Shown here piece by piece: positions 43,630-53,623 of a DNA stretch of 64,000 nt. Within the stretch, counting starts at the first letter, position 1. Every line of letters begins with the position of its first letter. The stretch is from the NCBI RefSeq assembly GCF_030123405.1, contig NZ_CP126110.1, positions 1,054,001 through 1,118,000 of the forward strand. Reading direction: 5' to 3'. This DNA comes from Neobacillus sp. WH10 (GTDB lineage Bacteria > Bacillota > Bacilli > Bacillales > Cytobacillaceae). The notes beneath the pieces were generated by a model, which had not been told where the DNA came from, did no database searches, and saw nothing but the letters and a program-made list of their open reading frames with translations. A program made the position numbers and the translations under genes.

Positions 43630-44703
43630 CTATTTACGATGCATCTTAAACTGTAAAAACAGTTCGTTGTAGTAGGCCAAGTTCTTTTTGCCGAGGTTTT
43701 TATATACTTCTAGTTTTTCCGTCAATTCTGGTGACGGATAGAATCGTTCATCCTCGACGATCTCTTTAGGCATGTGTTTAAGTGCCTGCTTATTAGGCGT
43801 TGAATAGCCTACATATTCTGTATTTTTTGCGGCAACCTTTGGATCAAGCATGAAGTTAATAAATTTATGTGCTCCCTCAATATTTTTTGCTGTTTTCGGA
43901 ATCACCATATTATCAAACCATAGGTTTGAGCCTTCCTTAGGAACTACGTAATCCAAATCTTCATTCGCGGACATGATTTCTGAAGCATCTCCGGACCACA
44001 CTAGGCCAACAGAGGCCTCTTCATTGGCAAGCAGCATTTTGATTTCATCGCCGACAATTGCTTTGACATTCGGGGTAAGCGTATCAAGCTTTTCCTTTGC
44101 TTCAATTAAATGAGCCTTTTTAGTATCGTTAAGTGAATAGCCTAAGCTATTCAGTCCCATACCAATCACTTCGCGGGCACCATCTATTAACAGAATTTCA
44201 TTTCTTAATGAAGGATCCCAAAGGTCATTCCAGCTGGTAATTTTTTTACCATGAAGCATTTTTGGATTATAGACGATGCCGACGGTTCCCCAAAAATACG
44301 GAACGGAATACTTATTTTCCTTATCAAATGGAAGGTCCATAAATCGTTTATCAATATTTTTTAAATTCGGCAGTTTAGAATGATCCAACGGAATAAGCAA
44401 ATCCTCATGCCGCATTTTATCAATCATATATTCAGAAGGAATGGCAATATCATAGGTCGTGCCGCCTTGCTCGATTTTTGTCAGCATCGCCTCATTGGAA
44501 TCGAAGGTTTCATAAATAACTTTAATTCCTGTTTCTTTTTCAAATTGCTTGATGAGATCTTCATCAATGTAATCGCCCCAGTTATAAATCGTCAACGTAT
44601 TAGCGCCTGAATAGCCTTGGGACGTGTTTAAACTGGAAATTGCATATAATAGCACTGCCGATGCAATGGCGATCATGAGAAAAAAACGAACAAGCTTGTT
44701 CAT
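43630..44703 (-). CDS. potD: Spermidine/putrescine ABC transporter substrate-binding protein (357 aa)
   Basis: Periplasmic-type binding protein of the PotD family: LTIYNWGDYIDEDLI, FETFDSNEAML-like and VPYFWGTVGIVYN segments. An N-terminal hydrophobic anchor (about 6-22) is present, but there is no lipobox Cys, unlike most Gram-positive PotD proteins. Last gene of potABCD; the start overlaps potC by 4 bp. Confidence 0.92.
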   Translation of the reverse strand: MNKLVRFFLMIAIASAVLLYAISSLNTSQGYSGANTLTIYNWGDYIDEDLIKQFEKETGIKVIYETFDSNEAMLTKIEQGGTTYDIAIPSEYMIDKMRHEDLLIPLDHSKLPNLKNIDKRFMDLPFDKENKYSVPYFWGTVGIVYNPKMLHGKKITSWNDLWDPSLRNEILLIDGAREVIGMGLNSLGYSLNDTKKAHLIEAKEKLDTLTPNVKAIVGDEIKMLLANEEASVGLVWSGDASEIMSANEDLDYVVPKEGSNLWFDNMVIPKTAKNIEGAHKFINFMLDPKVAAKNTEYVGYSTPNKQALKHMPKEIVEDERFYPSPELTEKLEVYKNLGKKNLAYYNELFLQFKMHRK

Positions 44704-45515
44704 CGTTTTCGAACCCCCATTCCATTAACCTTGTTGCGTTGTGTAATAAAGTAATATATCACAACGAGCAGCGTTGTAAACAGGAACAAGAGTGCCGATA
44801 ATGCGTTTATATTCAAGGAAATTCCCCGGCGGGCTAATGAATAAATTTCAACTGAAAGTGTTGAAAAACCATTGCCGGTGACAAAAAACGTAACGGCGAA
44901 ATCATCGAATGAATAAGTTAACGCCATGAAAAAACCTGCAAAAATTCCTGGTGTGATAAAAGGAATTATTACCTTTGTCAGGACGTTCCAGCGGCTTGCA
45001 CCAAGATCACGGGCGGCATCAATTAACGTCGGGCTCATTTCCATCAATTTTGGCAGCACCATCAAGACAACAATTGGAATGCTAAAGGCGATATGGGATA
45101 ACAGCACCGAATAGAATCCGAGCTTGATACCAGCCATCGTGAATAAAATTAAAAACGAAGCACCAATGATGACATCAGGGCTGACGATGAGTACATTATT
45201 TAACGACAACAGCGAATTTTTGGTTTGTCTTTTTTTTGCCTGATGAATGGCCAAAGCCCCAAGAACACCTATGATGGTAGATATGAGTGCTGATAATAAA
45301 GCAACCACTATGGTATTCAGAACGATAATCAGAAGTCTTGTATCTTGAAAAAGTTCACGGTACCAATCAAGAGAGAATCCTTTAAAGTCATACATTGTAT
45401 CCCCGCTGTTGAAAGAGAAGATGACAAGAAAGAATATAGGTGCATATAGGATAAAAAAGATAATCAATAGAAATAGCTTTGACAAGGGAGTGATTTTTTT
45501 ATCCACTTTACACAC
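44700..45515 (-). CDS. potC: Spermidine/putrescine ABC transporter permease PotC (271 aa)
   Basis: Binding-protein-dependent permease with six helices and the EAA-loop-type DAARDLGASRWNVLTKVIIP. It follows potB with a short overlap and precedes potD, as in Bacillus polyamine operons. Confidence 0.93.
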   Translation of the reverse strand: MCKVDKKITPLSKLFLLIIFFILYAPIFFLVIFSFNSGDTMYDFKGFSLDWYRELFQDTRLLIIVLNTIVVALLSALISTIIGVLGALAIHQAKKRQTKNSLLSLNNVLIVSPDVIIGASFLILFTMAGIKLGFYSVLLSHIAFSIPIVVLMVLPKLMEMSPTLIDAARDLGASRWNVLTKVIIPFITPGIFAGFFMALTYSFDDFAVTFFVTGNGFSTLSVEIYSLARRGISLNINALSALLFLFTTLLVVIYYFITQRNKVNGMGVRKR

Positions 45516-46311
45516 CTCGCTTCCGAGTATTCGTTACAATCATAGTGAAAACCATGATAATGATTAAAAAGACGGCAATCGTCGAACCCATGCCCCAGTC
45601 CCTGGTTACAAGGAATTGCTGCTCAATCGCTGTCCCAAGTGTGATAACGCGGTTTCCTGCAATTAATCTTGTCAGCATGAACAAGGAAAGAGCCGGAATG
45701 AAGACTACCTGGCAGCCTGATTTTACCCCGTCAATCGTTAATGGAAAAATAACGCGGCGAAACGTCGTCCATTTGGATGCCCCTAAGTCATTGGCTGCGT
45801 CCAAGAGAGTCGGATTCAATTCATTCAATGAATTGAATATCGGCAAAATCATAAATGGGATAAAAATATAAACCGAGACAAACACAAAACTGAAATCTGT
45901 AAATAAGATTTGCTGTGCTCCAATCCCAATCAATTTTAAAAAGCTGTTTGCCACTCCATACGTACCAAAAATACCAAGGAAGGCGTAGGCTTTTAACAAT
46001 AAATTAATCCATGACGGAACAATGATTAATAAAAGCCATAATTGTTTATGCTTTGTTTTTGTTAATAAATAGGCTGTTGGATAGGCAACTAACAGCGAAA
46101 ATGCAGTAATCAAAAAGGCATACCAAAAGGAGCTTAATGTCATCTTTAAATACACCGGTGTAAAAAATTTCTGATAGTTCACTAGCGATACATTTCCTTC
46201 AATATCAAAGAAGGAATAATAGAGCACAAGAAATATGGGGGCAATGACAAAAAGCACAATCCAAAGGAAATAAGGCAGCATATATAAATTGCGGGTAAGT
46301 TTATTTTCCAT
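45508..46311 (-). CDS. potB: Spermidine/putrescine ABC transporter permease PotB (267 aa)
   Basis: Six-helix permease with the EAA-like loop [20 protein letters not shown]. Overlaps both potA and potC. Forms the channel with PotC. Confidence 0.93.
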   Translation of the reverse strand: MENKLTRNLYMLPYFLWIVLFVIAPIFLVLYYSFFDIEGNVSLVNYQKFFTPVYLKMTLSSFWYAFLITAFSLLVAYPTAYLLTKTKHKQLWLLLIIVPSWINLLLKAYAFLGIFGTYGVANSFLKLIGIGAQQILFTDFSFVFVSVYIFIPFMILPIFNSLNELNPTLLDAANDLGASKWTTFRRVIFPLTIDGVKSGCQVVFIPALSLFMLTRLIAGNRVITLGTAIEQQFLVTRDWGMGSTIAVFLIIIMVFTMIVTNTRKRGV

Positions 46312-47407
46312 AGGCTTCCACTTCCGTATAGGCTTCTAACCGCCGATCGAATTCTTCCTCTGTTTCTCCGAGACGCATAACATGAATGGCTTCAGGGTCA
46401 AAATATAGACCAATTTCATCGCCTACCGTTGCCTTTTTGGTAGAATGGACGAGCCATTCATTTCCGTCTTTATCATAGCAGCAGATTTCATAATGAACAC
46501 CACGGAATAATTGAGAATCAACGCGTACTTGAAGCTTGCCGCGTTCTAATGTCGTGATTTCTAAATCCTCAGGACGAATGACCACTTCAACCGGCTCATT
46601 CTTGTTCAAGCCTTGGTCGACACACTCGAACTCTCTGCCGACAAACTCCACACGATAATCTTCTATCATTTTGCCTTTTACAATGTTGGATTCGCCAATA
46701 AAGTCAGCAACAAAGCGATTTATCGGTTCATCATAAATATCTGTTGGTGTGCCGCTTTGCTGAATTTTTCCTTTATTGATGACAAAAATTTCATCGGACA
46801 TCGCCAGTGCTTCCTCTTGATCGTGTGTGACGAAAATAAAGGTAATACCAAGGCGGCGCTGCAATTCACGAAGCTCATACTGCATTTCGGTCCGCAGCTT
46901 TAAATCTAGTGCTGACAATGGTTCATCAAGCAGGATCACTTCAGGCTCATTGACAATAGCACGGGCGATAGCAACACGCTGCCGCTGACCACCGGACATT
47001 TCTCTGATCTCACGAGTTTCATATCCCTTAAGGTTAACAAAGCTGAGCGCTTCCTTAACCTTTTGTTCTATTTCTGCATTCTTCATTTTTTTGATACGCA
47101 ATCCGAATGCCACATTTTCAAATACATTTAAATGTGGAAAAAGGGCGTAATCTTGAAATACGGTATTCACCTGCCGCTTATTTGCAGGAACATGATTGAT
47201 TTTTTTGCCGTTAAAAAAAATCTCCCCTTCGGATGCTTCTGTGAATCCGGCGATTAACCTTAATATTGTCGTCTTACCACATCCAGAAGGGCCAAGTAGT
47301 GTATAAAATTTGCCGCGCTCTATCTCAAAGCTTACATCATTAAGGACAGGCGGGTCGTTGTCATATTGTTTTGTTACATTTTTAAAATGAATAATGGCAC
47401 CGTTCAT
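46301..47407 (-). CDS. potA: Spermidine/putrescine ABC transporter ATPase PotA (368 aa)
   Basis: ABC ATPase with a C-terminal TOBE domain. Walker [10 protein letters not shown], signature [10 protein letters not shown], Walker [13 protein letters not shown] and H-loop FVTHD are intact. First gene of the operon. The ATG at 47407 follows GGAGG; the longer upstream frame is not needed. Confidence 0.94.
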   Translation of the reverse strand: MNGAIIHFKNVTKQYDNDPPVLNDVSFEIERGKFYTLLGPSGCGKTTILRLIAGFTEASEGEIFFNGKKINHVPANKRQVNTVFQDYALFPHLNVFENVAFGLRIKKMKNAEIEQKVKEALSFVNLKGYETREIREMSGGQRQRVAIARAIVNEPEVILLDEPLSALDLKLRTEMQYELRELQRRLGITFIFVTHDQEEALAMSDEIFVINKGKIQQSGTPTDIYDEPINRFVADFIGESNIVKGKMIEDYRVEFVGREFECVDQGLNKNEPVEVVIRPEDLEITTLERGKLQVRVDSQLFRGVHYEICCYDKDGNEWLVHSTKKATVGDEIGLYFDPEAIHVMRLGETEEEFDRRLEAYTEVEAYGK

Positions 47408-47579
47408 ATTGTGACCTCCTTTTTTCCAGTTAAAACTAGTCCCACGTTGTTCCATTCGGGAATCATTATACAGGAAGAGGCTAAAAATTCAATTCCTCTT
47501 TTATTGTAAATAAAAAAAAATTGCAAAAAGGCAATTTTTTTCAGGAGGCAACTTGGATAAAAAATGACCGTAAGATAAG

Positions 47580-47618
47580 AAAAACGCCTCGGACTCAGTG
47601 TGAGGAGGCGTTTTTTAT
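47580..47618. terminator. Strong hairpin terminator
   Basis: AAAACGCCTC and GAGGCGTTTT arms with a 17-nt loop and TTTTTT, at the end of the leftward DoxX gene and upstream of potA. Confidence 0.8.
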
Positions 47619-47622
47619 AGGG

Positions 47623-48132
47623 CTAAACATGTTGTTTGATCGTTTTGTTGCCTTTGAATACAGTATTGCGGATGAACGGGATTACCCAGCGGTCAAGACC
47701 AAAGCGGCCTGCATTGAAGCCTGCAAAGAGAATAATTGCTCCGATGAAAAGGTCTGTTGGAATATGAGATACTGTTCCAGCTAGGAAGAACGCGTAGTTC
47801 ATCACAAGACCAAAGAACATTGCTGCTGTTGTTAAGCAGCCAAGAATAAGTCCAAGTCCTACTAAGAATTCTCCAAGTGGAACGATGGTGTTAAAAATAT
47901 CCACGTTTGGCAAAGCGAAATGTTTTAAGAAATCAACATACCAGCCGTAAACCATAGCACCGTCAGGACCTTTTACTGGATTGGCGATTACTGCTTTTAA
48001 ATATCCAGAAGCATCAAATCCTCCTTGCAGCTTATGCCAACCTGCTGTCAACCAAGAATAACCGATATATAAGCGTAGAACTGTCAACATTCCCGCGGCA
48101 ACCTTGTTTCCTCTTAACCAATTGACTATCAT
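47623..48132 (-). CDS. DoxX family membrane protein (169 aa)
   Basis: Four-helix DoxX-like protein with LRLYIGYSWLTAGWHKLQ and GEFLVGLGLILG. Family members are linked to redox stress (thiosulfate or quinol-related), but the role here is unknown. ATG 48132 follows GGGAGTG. Single-gene unit. Confidence 0.85.
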   Translation of the reverse strand: MIVNWLRGNKVAAGMLTVLRLYIGYSWLTAGWHKLQGGFDASGYLKAVIANPVKGPDGAMVYGWYVDFLKHFALPNVDIFNTIVPLGEFLVGLGLILGCLTTAAMFFGLVMNYAFFLAGTVSHIPTDLFIGAIILFAGFNAGRFGLDRWVIPFIRNTVFKGNKTIKQHV

Positions 48133-48323
48133 ATGAAACACTCCCTTGTTAATTAAGTTTTATATATTAAGTACATTGTTAATATAACAAATTTATTTTG
48201 AAATTAGGATAATTTGAACAATAATTCACATATCTGTAAAAATGATTTGAACAAATTGTTACATACCGATGTTGGAAACGTTAGAATGAGGATTTTTAAA
48301 ATAATGGAAAAAACCATTGATTA

Positions 48324-48364
48324 AACTAATGGTATTAGTTAAAATAAAACTAACGATATTAGTT
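48324..48364 (+). promoter_or_regulatory. Two TetR-type operator palindromes
   Basis: AACTAATGGTATTAGTT (48324-48340) and AACTAACGATATTAGTT (48348-48364) are 17-bp palindromes, 24 bp apart. They precede the MBL hydrolase-TetR operon and are the likely autoregulatory sites. Confidence 0.7.
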
Positions 48365-48381
48365 AAAGGGAGATGGGCATA

Positions 48382-49089
48382 ATGAGAATGATAAAAAACG
48401 GGTATTTATATCAAGTGACATTTATGACAAGAGTTTTTCCGGTCAATTGCTATTTGGTGGAGGAAGAGGATGGATTAACATTGATTGATGCAGCCCTTGG
48501 ATTTTGTACAAAGGGGATCTTGAAAGCAGCTAAAACTATTGGGAAGCCAATTACAAAAATTGTTCTAACACATGCCCATGAAGATCATGTTGGTGCACTC
48601 GATTCGTTAAAAAAATTACTGCCAGAGGTTCCTGTTTACATTTCAGTTCGAGATCACAGATTAATGAATGACGATCGTTCCCTTGACCCGCATGAAGAAC
48701 AAACACCGATAAAAGGCGGTGTTCCGAAAAAATTAAAAACGAGGGCCAATGTGCTATTGAAAGAAGGCGATTTTATTGGTTCGTTAACCGCCATCGAAAC
48801 ACCGGGACATACACCAGGGTCAATGTCATTTTTAGATTTGCGTACCAAAGCATTAATTGCCGGTGATGCCTTCCAAACAAGAGGTGGCGTCGCAGTGGCG
48901 GGGGATATAAAGCCTTTGTTCCCGTTTCCGGCTTTCGGTACGTGGAGTAAAAAGACGGCACTAGCTAGTGCAAAGAATCTAGTGACCTATGAACCTAGGC
49001 TACTTGCGGTGGGGCACGGAGAAATGGTTGAGAATCCTGTGAGAGTTATGGAACAGGCTATCGGAAATTTAGAACGGAAACTGAGATAG
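48382..49089 (+). CDS. MBL-fold metallo-hydrolase (235 aa)
   Basis: Metallo-beta-lactamase superfamily protein with the metal motif LTHAHEDHVGA (HxHxDH), GHTPGSMSFLD and a final GHGEM. Predicted zinc hydrolase of unknown substrate. It shares an operon with a TetR regulator 11 nt downstream, with twin operators upstream, so it is probably induced by a TetR ligand. ATG 48382 is better spaced than 48373. Confidence 0.87.
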   Translation: MRMIKNGYLYQVTFMTRVFPVNCYLVEEEDGLTLIDAALGFCTKGILKAAKTIGKPITKIVLTHAHEDHVGALDSLKKLLPEVPVYISVRDHRLMNDDRSLDPHEEQTPIKGGVPKKLKTRANVLLKEGDFIGSLTAIETPGHTPGSMSFLDLRTKALIAGDAFQTRGGVAVAGDIKPLFPFPAFGTWSKKTALASAKNLVTYEPRLLAVGHGEMVENPVRVMEQAIGNLERKLR

Positions 49090-49100
49090 GAGTGCAGACG

Positions 49101-49670
49101 ATGTCACCAAGACCAAAAATTGGACTCGATTTAACGACAATATTAGATGCCGCAGGTGAACTTGCTGATCAATATGGAATGCAGGAGGTTACTTTAGCGA
49201 ATCTAGCAAAGAAGTTAGGTATCCGCCCGCCTTCATTATATAACCATTTTGAAGGATTGCCTGGACTAAGGAAAAAGTTATCGATTTATGGGATTGAAAA
49301 GATTTATGAAGAAATGGCGGATGCTGCGATTGGGGTGTCAGGTACCGAGGCTGTACTTGCAATTAGCAAAGCATATGTCAATTTTGCCCGGAAACATCCT
49401 GGTATATATGAGGCTACATTATTTGCTCCTGACCCAGGGGATAAAGATGTCCAGCAAGCTGGGGCAAAAATTGTGGACCTTTCCGTCCGGGTATTACAGG
49501 TATATCATTTGAAAGGGGATCTTGCACTGCACGCGGTAAGAGGATTACGCAGCATTTTGCATGGATTTTCTGCATTAGAACAAAGAGGCGGTTTTAAGCT
49601 TTCATTAGATTTGGATGAGAGCCTGATGTTTATTATTAAGGCGTTTCTTGTTGGACTTGGTGAAGAATAG
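49101..49670 (+). CDS. TetR-family transcriptional regulator (189 aa)
   Basis: N-terminal TetR HTH (LGIRPPSLYNHFEGLPGLRK) and a C-terminal WHG-type ligand domain ending LEQRGGFKLSLDLDESL. ATG 49101 follows AGGAGTGC. Probably represses itself and the MBL gene through the two palindromes at 48324 and 48348. Confidence 0.9.
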   Translation: MSPRPKIGLDLTTILDAAGELADQYGMQEVTLANLAKKLGIRPPSLYNHFEGLPGLRKKLSIYGIEKIYEEMADAAIGVSGTEAVLAISKAYVNFARKHPGIYEATLFAPDPGDKDVQQAGAKIVDLSVRVLQVYHLKGDLALHAVRGLRSILHGFSALEQRGGFKLSLDLDESLMFIIKAFLVGLGEE

Positions 49671-50047
49671 TTGTTTACTGGGCACCTTCCCCATGGCGGC
49701 CAAACCGGAAGTTAAAGGAGAAAAACGGCCGTTAATAGAAAGTATGGGTACGTCTGCAATCAAGAAAAAAACGCCGAGAAGTCCCCAATTATTGCTACGG
49801 ACGCCCGCAAACAATCAAAAAATTGCTACTTGGCGTCCGTACCAGAGAAAAAATGACGAGAAGGTATCCAATTAGTTCAATTTGGTACCCCAACTCAAAA
49901 AAAGAACTGGTAACCAATAGGAATAATAATGTCAGCTGAAAAGAATATCCTATCAGGCAGTAATCATATTAAGGGACATTTTGGAGATGTAATAGTGGGG
50001 CAAGCTTTGTTATAATAGGGAAAACCTAAGAATAAGGAATGATTGCT
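49671..50047. repeat. Gene-free region with several inverted repeats
   Basis: Contains TACGGACGCC and GGCGTCCGTA (49796-49841, perfect 10-bp arms), GGTATCCAA facing TTGGTACC (49863-49889), and a partial copy of the CCTATCAGGCA dispersed repeat near 49950. Looks like layered, decaying repeat elements. No real gene is seen; the frame 49648-49875 is an artefact. Confidence 0.5.
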
Positions 50048-50656
50048 GTGCGGAAATTAGAAAAATTTGGTTTGCTTTTGGATGTTGAAACAACCGGATT
50101 AGGTCCAACAACAGATGAAGTCATAGAACTCGCTTTGAAACTATTTTCCTATCGAACTGATACTGGCGAAGTCACTGAAATAATTGAGGAAGATTCCTTT
50201 TTGCGAGAGCCGCTTTCGAATTCAGCCCGAAACAATTATGACCAAGCATATAGAGTACACGGGATTCCATTCGAGTTAGTAAGAGGAAAAAGTTTTTATG
50301 ATGTAAAAATAAAAACGTATTTTCACCGAGCAGATGCCGTATTTGCCCATAATGCGTCTTTTGATAGAAGTTTTCTCTATCATATGTATCCGGAAGTCAA
50401 CGATTTGAAATGGTATTGTACAATGAGGAATGTCCCGTGGAAACAATACGGTTTTCCAAATGGCAAACTGCTCACCCTTTTACAGGCGCATGATATAACA
50501 AACTATCAAACACATAGAGCCATGGACGACATTACATATTTATTAGAACTTCTAAAGAAAACGAGTCCAAATGGGAATCCTTATCTTCAAGAGGTTCTAG
50601 ACAAAGGACCGATGAGAAAATACCAGCCATCCACTGCACGAACAAGAATGGGTTAA
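50048..50656 (+). CDS. DnaQ-like DEDDh 3'-5' exonuclease (202 aa)
   Basis: Exonuclease domain with DVETTGLG (first Asp/Glu), HNASFDRSFL and HRAMDDITYLL, giving the DEDDh set. Could act in proofreading, repair or RNA turnover. The GTG at 50048 is 9 nt from AAGGA; the ATG at 50039 directly abuts that site. Followed by a strong terminator. Confidence 0.85.
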   Translation: MRKLEKFGLLLDVETTGLGPTTDEVIELALKLFSYRTDTGEVTEIIEEDSFLREPLSNSARNNYDQAYRVHGIPFELVRGKSFYDVKIKTYFHRADAVFAHNASFDRSFLYHMYPEVNDLKWYCTMRNVPWKQYGFPNGKLLTLLQAHDITNYQTHRAMDDITYLLELLKKTSPNGNPYLQEVLDKGPMRKYQPSTARTRMG

Positions 50657-50706
50657 AAAACAAACTAAACATTAAATTCGTTTCAATTCCCTAATGAAGA
50701 ATAAGG

Positions 50707-50757
50707 AAAAAAGACAGTTTCCCAATATGTCCTGCGTATTGAGAAACTGTCTTTTTG
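50707..50757. terminator. Bidirectional terminator
   Basis: AAAAGACAGTTTC and GAAACTGTCTTTT form a long stem between the convergent exonuclease and citA genes. Confidence 0.9.
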
Positions 50758-50777
50758 GGGTGGACAAAGTCCACGAA

Positions 50778-50790
50778 GGGTGCCTGACAC
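50778..50790. repeat. GGTGCCTGACACC motif
   Basis: Single copy of the dispersed 13-bp motif, preceded by a small GTGGAC-aaa-GTCCAC hairpin, just after citA. Confidence 0.6.
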
Positions 50791-50811
50791 CATTAACACT
50801 ATTTACATCGT

Positions 50812-51900
50812 TTATTTAATGGTTCCGATGTATTTTGCTTGGGGCCGGTAGATGGTGTTGTTTTCGGCCTGTTCTAGGACATGTGCTGTCCATCCGACCA
50901 TTCTGCTTGCGGTAAAGGTAGGTGTGAATAGTTCTGCATCCATGTTGATTGCTTTCATGATGGCGGCTGCATAAAACTCTACATTTGTATAAAGTGACCG
51001 ACCAGGTTTCAATTCCGCTAATAACCTCACAGCAGTATCCTCTACAGCGATTGCTAGGTCAAGCCAATCATCCTCACCAACCAGTTCAAGTAATTTTGCT
51101 TTTAAAGCCATGGCCCGAGGGTCGTGCGTTTTATAAACTCTGTGCCCAAACCCCATTAATTTCTCACCGCGTAATACCTTTTCTCTAATCACCATTTCAG
51201 CATTCCCGAAAAGGGCAATTTCATCAAGAAGTTCGATGACTCCCGAGGGAGCGCCGCCATGAAGCGGGCCTTTCATTGTACCGACCGCTGATGTGATGGC
51301 CGACACAAAATCTGACTCAGTTGATGCCGTAACCCTGGCTGAAAAGGTTGAGGCGTTCATTCCATGCTCAAGGGTTAGAATCATATACGTTTCAAGTGCC
51401 TCAACATGGGCAGACAATGGAACATTTCCACTGAGCATATATAAGTAATTTTCAACAAAGTCTAAATCGCTCCGAGGAGGAATAAACATTTTCCCCTCTA
51501 AAAATCTCTTTCGATAGGCGATAATTGTCGGGACCAAAGCGGTTAACCTGATAGCCTGTGAAACAACAGGCTTCCAGTCATAATCAAAATTACCACCCTC
51601 TGCTGAAAGGGCAGTTCTAATAACACTCATTAAATCCATCGCCATCGGAAGCTGATCGATTATTGCCTTTACATATTCGGGAAGTTCGCGATTGCTTTTC
51701 AGCGCGTCTTTCAGTGTAGTTAACTGTTCTGTATCTGGTAAATGACCAAACCAGAGGAGATAAGCCGCTTCTTCAAATGAAAATCTTTTTGTAATCTCTC
51801 GAATTTCATACCCTCGATAAAATAACTGACCAATTTCCCCATCAATATGACTAATCAATGTTTCTGCCGCGACAATACCTTTTAAACCTTTTTGTATCAT
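50812..51900 (-). CDS. citA: Citrate synthase, CitA type (362 aa)
   Basis: Condenses oxaloacetate and acetyl-CoA. Conserved segments are [28 protein letters not shown] and [14 protein letters not shown] with the active-site His residues. The divergent LysR gene mirrors the B. subtilis citA-citR locus, so this is probably the minor citrate synthase rather than CitZ. Full-length for the family. Confidence 0.92.
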   Translation of the reverse strand: MIQKGLKGIVAAETLISHIDGEIGQLFYRGYEIREITKRFSFEEAAYLLWFGHLPDTEQLTTLKDALKSNRELPEYVKAIIDQLPMAMDLMSVIRTALSAEGGNFDYDWKPVVSQAIRLTALVPTIIAYRKRFLEGKMFIPPRSDLDFVENYLYMLSGNVPLSAHVEALETYMILTLEHGMNASTFSARVTASTESDFVSAITSAVGTMKGPLHGGAPSGVIELLDEIALFGNAEMVIREKVLRGEKLMGFGHRVYKTHDPRAMALKAKLLELVGEDDWLDLAIAVEDTAVRLLAELKPGRSLYTNVEFYAAAIMKAINMDAELFTPTFTASRMVGWTAHVLEQAENNTIYRPQAKYIGTIK

Positions 51901-51940
51901 AAAAACAACCCCTTTCCTTATTTGGAATTATTTTATAAAA

Positions 51941-51962
51941 TTAATATGATTATGAATATTAA
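51941..51962. promoter_or_regulatory. Palindrome in the citA-citR divergon, likely CitR site
   Basis: TTAATAT-n8-ATATTAA has perfect 7-bp arms and fits a LysR T-n11-A box, between the divergent genes. Confidence 0.55.
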
Positions 51963-52007
51963 ATATTTTTAAAGTAATTGATTATTATTTTTAATTAGGA
52001 GCCGAGT

Positions 52008-52886
52008 ATGGAATTTCAATGGCTTAACACATTTATTACCGCAGCAGATTGTGGGAATTTTCGTAGAACTGCTGAACTATTATATATTTCACAACCTACC
52101 GTAACGGTCCATATTAAACAGTTGGAAAAAGAGCTTGGTATTCTTTTGTTTCATCGGGAAGGGAAAAAAATAAAACTGACTGAAGAGGGAACACGATATT
52201 TGGTTCACGCGAAGAGATTACTAGAAGTTTATCAAAGCGGTCTTGAGGACATTACTTCTTTTAGGCAAGGATATACAAGGAAGTTAATCCTCGGTATTTC
52301 TCCGCTAATCGCAGATACTATCCTGCCATATGTTTTAAAAAGCTATACAAAGCAGTATCCGGAAGTAGAGATTTCAGTAAAAATCATCGAATCCGTTGAT
52401 ATTGAACATGCGGTTTTAAAGGAGGAAGTAGATTTAGGGCTTTCGTGCTTAAACAGTAGTCATCCAAGTTTGCTTTGTGAACTTTTATCAAAAGACCGTG
52501 TAATATTGGTTGCACCGCATGATGGAAGGGATGCTGAATCAGCGCCCCCGTTAGACGAGGAAGAAGTGTTAACGTCCAACTATCTAATAACACACAATCA
52601 TCCTGGTTACTGGGATCATCTTTGTAGAATGGTAAAAAGTAAATATCCAAGTATACGAATGATGAAAGTTTCGCAGGTTCACATAACGAAAAGGTTTATT
52701 GTTGAGGGGTTGGGGGTATCATTTCTGCCGACCTCGACAGTCAGGAGAGAGTTATTAGAAGGCAGATTATTAGAGGTAGATTGTCATACGATCCAACTGC
52801 CTGAAGCAAATACGTATGCCATTATGAAATATGATCATTCTAAGCAAAGAGAATTTTTATCGTTTATTTCCAACTACAGATTGTAG
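52008..52886 (+). CDS. citR: LysR-family regulator, CitR type (292 aa)
   Basis: LysR HTH (FRRTAELLYISQPTVTVHIKQLEKELG) plus a substrate-binding domain. Divergent from citA, as CitR is in B. subtilis, where it represses citA. TTAGGAG precedes the ATG. Confidence 0.88.
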   Translation: MEFQWLNTFITAADCGNFRRTAELLYISQPTVTVHIKQLEKELGILLFHREGKKIKLTEEGTRYLVHAKRLLEVYQSGLEDITSFRQGYTRKLILGISPLIADTILPYVLKSYTKQYPEVEISVKIIESVDIEHAVLKEEVDLGLSCLNSSHPSLLCELLSKDRVILVAPHDGRDAESAPPLDEEEVLTSNYLITHNHPGYWDHLCRMVKSKYPSIRMMKVSQVHITKRFIVEGLGVSFLPTSTVRRELLEGRLLEVDCHTIQLPEANTYAIMKYDHSKQREFLSFISNYRL

Positions 52887-52922
52887 GTTTTGTGTCTGTT
52901 GAGTAAACGCACTGCAAAAAAG

Positions 52923-52964
52923 AAAAACGGCTCAGCCTTATTGATTACAGACAGAGCCGTTTTG
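52923..52964. terminator. Bidirectional terminator
   Basis: AAAACGGCTC and GAGCCGTTTT pair over a 20-nt loop between citR and the convergent VOC gene. Confidence 0.8.
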
Positions 52965-52979
52965 TTGCTTTGTATAAAT

Positions 52980-53405
52980 TTACTGACGTCCTTCAGTGAA
53001 AACTTGGAAGTTTACACCAAACTTGTCAGTTACAGTGCCGTATGCCGGGCTAAAGAAGGTTTCTTGGAGCGGCATTGTCACTTGGCCGCCATCAGTTAAT
53101 GCTTCAAACATTTGTTTTGCTTTTTCAGCGTCGTCAGTAGTAATACAGATGGTCACTTGATTTCCGCTTTGATGCGGTTGACCTGGGAACGTATCAGAAA
53201 ACATTAGTTCTGATTCACCCACTTTAATGGTTGCATGGGAAACACGATCCTTTGCCTCTGCTGGTAATGGAAAATCTGGGTTTTCAGGCATTTCTCCGAA
53301 AGATTGGCTAAAGAGTACTTGCGCATTTAAAGCCTTTTCGTAAAATTGGATTGCTTCTTTTGCATTTCCGTCCATCACTAAATAAGGAATTAATCGTACT
53401 GTCAT
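52980..53405 (-). CDS. PhnB-like VOC family protein (141 aa)
   Basis: VOC protein of the PhnB/YjdN type: LIPYLVMDGNAKEAIQFYEK, VSHATIKVGESELMFSD and GTVTDKFGVNFQVF. The function of this group is unclear; members are not proven phosphonate enzymes. GAGGAG precedes the ATG. Confidence 0.88.
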   Translation of the reverse strand: MTVRLIPYLVMDGNAKEAIQFYEKALNAQVLFSQSFGEMPENPDFPLPAEAKDRVSHATIKVGESELMFSDTFPGQPHQSGNQVTICITTDDAEKAKQMFEALTDGGQVTMPLQETFFSPAYGTVTDKFGVNFQVFTEGRQ

Positions 53406-53587
53406 GAATAATCGCTCCTCGTCTCATAAGAATATTTACTTGCTTTATTCGATAGTTTTCTGGAATACTGGCATCTTGTTGACATTAATCAATAAAAGCA
53501 GCCACATCCTAGTATTACCGATATTTCAATTATAAAACAAAGAACGTATGTTCGCAAGCGAAGATTTACCTTCAAAAGAATCTTCGA

Positions 53588-53604
53588 TGGTGCCTGACAC
53601 CATT
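53588..53604. repeat. ATGGTG-cctga-CACCAT motif
   Basis: Copy of the dispersed GGTGCCTGACACC motif, here with 6-bp perfect arms, downstream of the DinB gene. Confidence 0.6.
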
Positions 53605-53623
53605 TGCACTACAACCAGGTGGT

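Noticed and set aside
47521..47784. Rightward frame across the potA-doxX gap
   Set aside because: It is antisense to the DoxX gene and crosses a strong terminator.
49648..49875. 75-codon frame after the TetR gene
   Set aside because: Overlaps the end of TetR, has no start signal and runs through inverted repeats.
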